Origin: CAYVFM01 sp964546375
GTDB lineage: Bacteria > Gemmatimonadota > Gemmatimonadetes > Palauibacterales > Palauibacteraceae
Assembly: GCA_964546375.1 (NCBI GenBank)
Contig: CAZJJO010000065.1
Location: 1 to 11,345 of the forward strand
Direction: 5' to 3'
DNA length: 11,345 nt
The first letter of the stretch is position 1, and every line of letters starts with the position of its first letter. The notes beneath the pieces are model-generated. The model searched no databases, was not told the DNA's origin, and was given only the letters and a program-made list of their open reading frames with translations. The position numbers were made by a program, and so were the translations under genes. This document shows, one piece after another, positions 8,959 through 11,345 of this stretch.

Positions 8959-10808
8959 CGGAGACGGGCGGGACGGCCCTGCGCGAGCGTGTCGGGGCCT
9001 GGAGCCTGGCCGGGGCCCGCTGGGCGCTGTACGCGTCGGTCCTCGCGCCGCTGGTCTACTCGACCTCGTTCGTCTTCCCGTTCGTCGTGCCGGCGGCGCT
9101 CTGGTTCCGCCTGGCCGTGTCGGCCGCGGGCCTGCTGGCCGCGGCGGCGATGCTGACGGGGACGATCGAGGTCCGGCGGCCGCGCGACCCCGTACTCGGG
9201 GCCATGGCCCTCTTCCTCGTGGTGGCGGTGATCTCGGCCGCGGCCGGGAAGGCCCCTCTCCACAGCTTCTTCGGGGGCTACGAGCGGATGGGCGGGGTGA
9301 TCGCCTGGGCCTACTGTGCCGCCTTCTACCTCCTGCTCCGGGGGCTGATGGGCCGGGACGGCTGGACCCGCTGGCTGCGGGTCCTGGTGGGGACGACCAC
9401 GGCGGCGGCCGCGGTGGGGGCGCTGCAGGCCTGGGGCGGCGCCTCGGGCTGGCATCCCCTGCTCGAGATCCCCCGGCCCAGGGCCACCCTGGGCAACGCC
9501 GGCTACCTGAGCGTCTTCCTCCTGCTGGGCGTCGCCGCCGCCGGCCTGGTGATCCGTCGGGCGCGGGCGCGGTGGGAGCGATGGATCGTGGCCGCGGCGG
9601 CGGCCCTGCAGGTGGGCGTCCTCCTGGTGAGCGCCATCCGGACGACNNNNNNNNNNNNNNNNNNNNNNNNNNNNNNNNNNNNNNNNNNNNNNNNNNNNNN
9701 NNNNNNNNNNNNNNNNNNNNNNNNNNNNNNNNNNNNNNNNNNNNNNCTCTTCTGGGCCGCGGTGGGCCGGCGGGTCTGGAAGGGCGCGCGGGGCGGCCTC
9801 GACCCGCCGGAGGCGGCGCTGGCCGGCGCCTGTTTCGCGGCGTACGCGATCGTTCTGCTGACCTGGTTCCGGACGCCGAACACCTTCCCGGCCTTCGTCG
9901 GCCTGGTCGCCTTCGCGGGGGCGGCCGGGAGCGGGTGGAGACGCTGGCTGCGTCCGCGGAGGGCGGCGACCGGGGAGACGCGCGTCCCGGGGTCGGGGGG
10001 CAGCGACGATCCGAGGCCGTCCCGCGTCCAGGTGGCGGCCGGGGGCCTCGTCCTGCTGGCCCTCTTCGCCGCCGGCGCGTTCCACACGGTCCTGCTGGTC
10101 GGCCCCGCCCGCGGGCTGACACGCGCCTTCGGGGCGAGCGACATCGCCGAGAAGGTGGAGCGCTACGAGACGACCGCGTCGAGCCGGGTGCCCGGTGCCG
10201 AGGAGACGGCCACCGAGTACGCCACCCTCATGGCGGCGCTGGATCCGGACGTGCTCCGCGGACAGCGGGGCGAGGCGCGGAGGGCCCTCGGACGGGGCTT
10301 CCGGGGCGCGTCGCGGGCTCTGACGGCCGAGATCGGACGCGATCCCGCCAACGCCCGGCATCGGGCCCTGGCGGCCGATCTGAGCTTCAACCGGTTCCGG
10401 TTCGACGGGGACACCGCCCACCTCGAGCGTGGGATCGAGGCCGCCCGCCGCGCGGTCGAGAGGTCCCCGACGCGTCTGCGGTACCGGCGGATGTTGAGCG
10501 ACCTGCTGATGAACGCCGGCCGGCCGGCCGAGGCGCTGTCGGCGCTGGAGGCCGCCGACGACCTGCTGGGAGGGCTGGGCGAGCTGCACTACGCCACGGC
10601 CAAGATCCACGCGGCGGAGGGCCGGACGGAGCCCGCCGCGCGGGCGCTGCTGCGGGCCGACAGCCTGGGCTACGAGCCCGGGCGCTCGAACCGGCCGGTC
10701 TACGCCAGCGTGGCCCGGTCGCTGCTGGCGGCGGGCGACACCGCCCGGGCCCAGGAGATCGTGGGGCTGGCCGGCGGGCGGTTCACCTTCGACGAGGACG
10801 GCGGGTAG
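8955..10808 (+). CDS. Second O-antigen ligase-like membrane protein with TPR-like domain (interrupted by assembly gap)
   Basis: This is a diverged paralogue of the preceding gene with the same plan: N-terminal membrane helices, a gap, two or three more helices, then a TPR-like C-terminal region. Shared blocks are SFFGGYERMGGVI (104-116, with FGNLERGGGLV in the first copy), ATLGNAGYLSVF (177-188) and RVPGAEET (411-418 here, 506-513 there). The phrase DPANAR-R-L and the repeat after it also match. The start is the ATG overlapping the upstream TGA, with GGAGG at 8944-8948 and six bases of spacing, so the two are probably translationally coupled. The 100-N gap splits the protein after residue 230. 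The catalytic loop with the expected HN-X9-GxxG motif is not visible, so activity cannot be judged. Both flanks are in the same frame. As drawn the protein is 617 residues including 33 fully unknown positions; the true length is probably about 730. Confidence 0.82.
   Translation: MTETGGTALRERVGAWSLAGARWALYASVLAPLVYSTSFVFPFVVPAALWFRLAVSAAGLLAAAAMLTGTIEVRRPRDPVLGAMALFLVVAVISAAAGKAPLHSFFGGYERMGGVIAWAYCAAFYLLLRGLMGRDGWTRWLRVLVGTTTAAAAVGALQAWGGASGWHPLLEIPRPRATLGNAGYLSVFLLLGVAAAGLVIRRARARWERWIVAAAAALQVGVLLVSAIRTXXXXXXXXXXXXXXXXXXXXXXXXXXXXXXXXXXLFWAAVGRRVWKGARGGLDPPEAALAGACFAAYAIVLLTWFRTPNTFPAFVGLVAFAGAAGSGWRRWLRPRRAATGETRVPGSGGSDDPRPSRVQVAAGGLVLLALFAAGAFHTVLLVGPARGLTRAFGASDIAEKVERYETTASSRVPGAEETATEYATLMAALDPDVLRGQRGEARRALGRGFRGASRALTAEIGRDPANARHRALAADLSFNRFRFDGDTAHLERGIEAARRAVERSPTRLRYRRMLSDLLMNAGRPAEALSALEAADDLLGGLGELHYATAKIHAAEGRTEPAARALLRADSLGYEPGRSNRPVYASVARSLLAAGDTARAQEIVGLAGGRFTFDEDGG
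9647..9746. other. Assembly gap (exactly 100 N)
   Basis: A run of exactly 100 N is the usual placeholder for a gap of unknown length. Aligning the flanks with the upstream paralogue (SAIRT with SGTRA, LFW with LLW) suggests that about 150 residues, or roughly 450 bp, belong here. The missing part would be the large loop with the catalytic motif. Confidence 0.9.
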
Positions 10809-10826
10809 CAGGCGCCGGCCCCGACC

Positions 10827-10849
10827 GGTGCCGGGCCATGGCCCGTACC
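10827..10849. terminator. Palindrome between convergent genes, possible bidirectional terminator
   Basis: CGGGCCATGGCCCG (10832-10845) is a perfect 14-base palindrome, flanked by GGT and ACC that extend the stem across a small mismatch. It lies midway in the 69 bases between the stop of the second ligase gene and the stop of the convergent lipoprotein gene, where a shared terminator would be expected. No T tract follows on either strand, so this rests on symmetry and position. Confidence 0.4.
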
Positions 10850-10877
10850 CGTCCGGGCCCTCGGGCCGGGTCCCCGC

Positions 10878-11345
10878 TCAGCCTCCCGCGGCGGTGTCGG
10901 CGGTCGGCATCTCCCGGGGCTCGGCGGGCCGCCGGTCGTCGATCCGGCGGGCCATCTCCCGCACCCGGTCGTCGGCGGTCAGGGCGCCGGCCTGCTCGGC
11001 CGTGAGGCGGGCCCGGAAGCCCGGCAGGCCGGCGTACACGGTGTCGGGGTCGACGCCGTGGTCGGCGGCCACCGAGTCGGGGCTCTCGCCGCGGCGGACG
11101 TAGACCAGGTAGGTGCCCGGCGACCGGCGCCGGGGCGTGTCCGCGGCCGCGGTGCCGGCGGGGGCGGCGGGGGCCGTGTCCGCGGGCGCCTCCGCCGCCG
11201 GCGTGTCCGCCGGGACGGTGTCGACGGCGTCCGGGGCCTCCGGGGCCGTCGTGTCCGCGGCGGGCGGGGCGGCCGTGTCCGCGGCGGCAGCCGAGCGGGT
11301 GTCGGGGGCCTCCGCCTCGGGCGCCCCGTCGGAGCCGCAGCCGGC
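10878..11345 (-). CDS. Lipoprotein with inhibitor-I9 (subtilisin-propeptide-like) domain (5' partial)
   Basis: The last 155 residues are visible; the start and most of the signal peptide lie beyond the window end. The first residues are AGC-GSD, the end of a lipobox, so the Cys (codon 11337-11339) would be lipidated and retained in the envelope. Residues 7-75 are a low-complexity linker of Ala, Pro, Asp and Thr with recurring ADT. Residues 77-137 resemble the peptidase inhibitor I9 / subtilase propeptide fold: GTYLVYVRRG, then VYAGLPGFRARLTAEQAGAL, then DDRVREMARRID. These match the family's 'YIV--k', 'VY--l-GFaA-Ls-eq--aL' and 'dprV--ve-D' blocks. About 18 residues follow and the protein ends, so there is no subtilisin domain on it. 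I9 domains normally chaperone and inhibit an attached S8 protease. A standalone lipid-anchored one would be an inhibitor or a chaperone acting on a separate protease, which is inference. It is transcribed towards the ligase operon. Confidence 0.75.
   Translation of the reverse strand, partial: AGCGSDGAPEAEAPDTRSAAAADTAAPPAADTTAPEAPDAVDTVPADTPAAEAPADTAPAAPAGTAAADTPRRRSPGTYLVYVRRGESPDSVAADHGVDPDTVYAGLPGFRARLTAEQAGALTADDRVREMARRIDDRRPAEPREMPTADTAAGG
11136..11282 (-). repeat. In-frame nonamer repeats encoding Ala-Asp-Thr in the lipoprotein linker
   Basis: The nonamer CGTGTCCGC on the + strand (GCGGACACG in the coding sense, Ala-Asp-Thr) occurs five times, starting at 11136, 11175, 11202, 11250 and 11274. 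The spacings of 39, 27, 48 and 24 bases are all multiples of three. Further degenerate copies (VDT, PDT) lie between them. It is a coding repeat forming a flexible, negatively charged tether between the lipid anchor and the I9-like domain. Confidence 0.7.

Overview
The window is GC-rich DNA with long GC-biased coding frames. It contains a scaffold gap of exactly 100 N, so it probably comes from a draft or metagenome-derived assembly. Two lipoproteins with canonical lipoboxes and two membrane proteins of the O-antigen ligase (WaaL/Wzy_C) family point to a diderm, Gram-negative-type bacterium. The 'C-GDD-TTGPEP' start of one lipoprotein, its bacterial Ig-like domain and the GC content remind me of Gemmatimonadota. 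That is an impression, not a demonstrated assignment.

Layout. (1) Positions 3-719 (+) hold the 3' part of a diacylglycerol-kinase-fold lipid kinase (YegS/BmrU type). (2) 835-3729 (+) is a full-length uvrA with a 38-residue low-complexity N-terminal extension. (3) 3730-4138 is non-coding. It has a probable uvrA terminator, a near-perfect sigma70 promoter (TTGACC-17-TATAAT), and a leader of about 220 nt with several nested, partly mutually exclusive base-pairing possibilities. (4) 4139-6472 (+) encodes a very acidic 777-residue lipoprotein with a strong Shine-Dalgarno and an unusually AT-rich start. (5) 6473-6816 is non-coding and carries a run of five inverted repeats, two of them convincing terminators, followed by a plausible promoter. 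(6) 6817-8958 and 8955-10808 (+) are two tandem paralogues joined by an ATGA overlap. Each is a polytopic O-antigen-ligase-like protein with a TPR-like C-terminal domain. The scaffold gap falls in the second and, by comparison with the first, removes its catalytic loop. (7) 10809-10877 is a short convergent intergenic region with a GC palindrome. (8) 10878-11345 (-) is a 5'-truncated gene for a lipoprotein with an Ala/Asp/Thr/Pro repeat linker and an inhibitor-I9 (subtilisin-propeptide-like) domain, but no protease.

How the genes fit together. Lipid kinase and uvrA are housekeeping-type neighbours with no visible functional link. From 3880 onward the window is about the cell envelope: a surface lipoprotein, a two-gene operon for glycan or polymer ligation, and a lipid-anchored putative protease inhibitor. 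The least explained parts are the structured leader at 3929-4099, the orphan tandem ligase/TPR pair, and the lipoprotein-anchored I9 domain.
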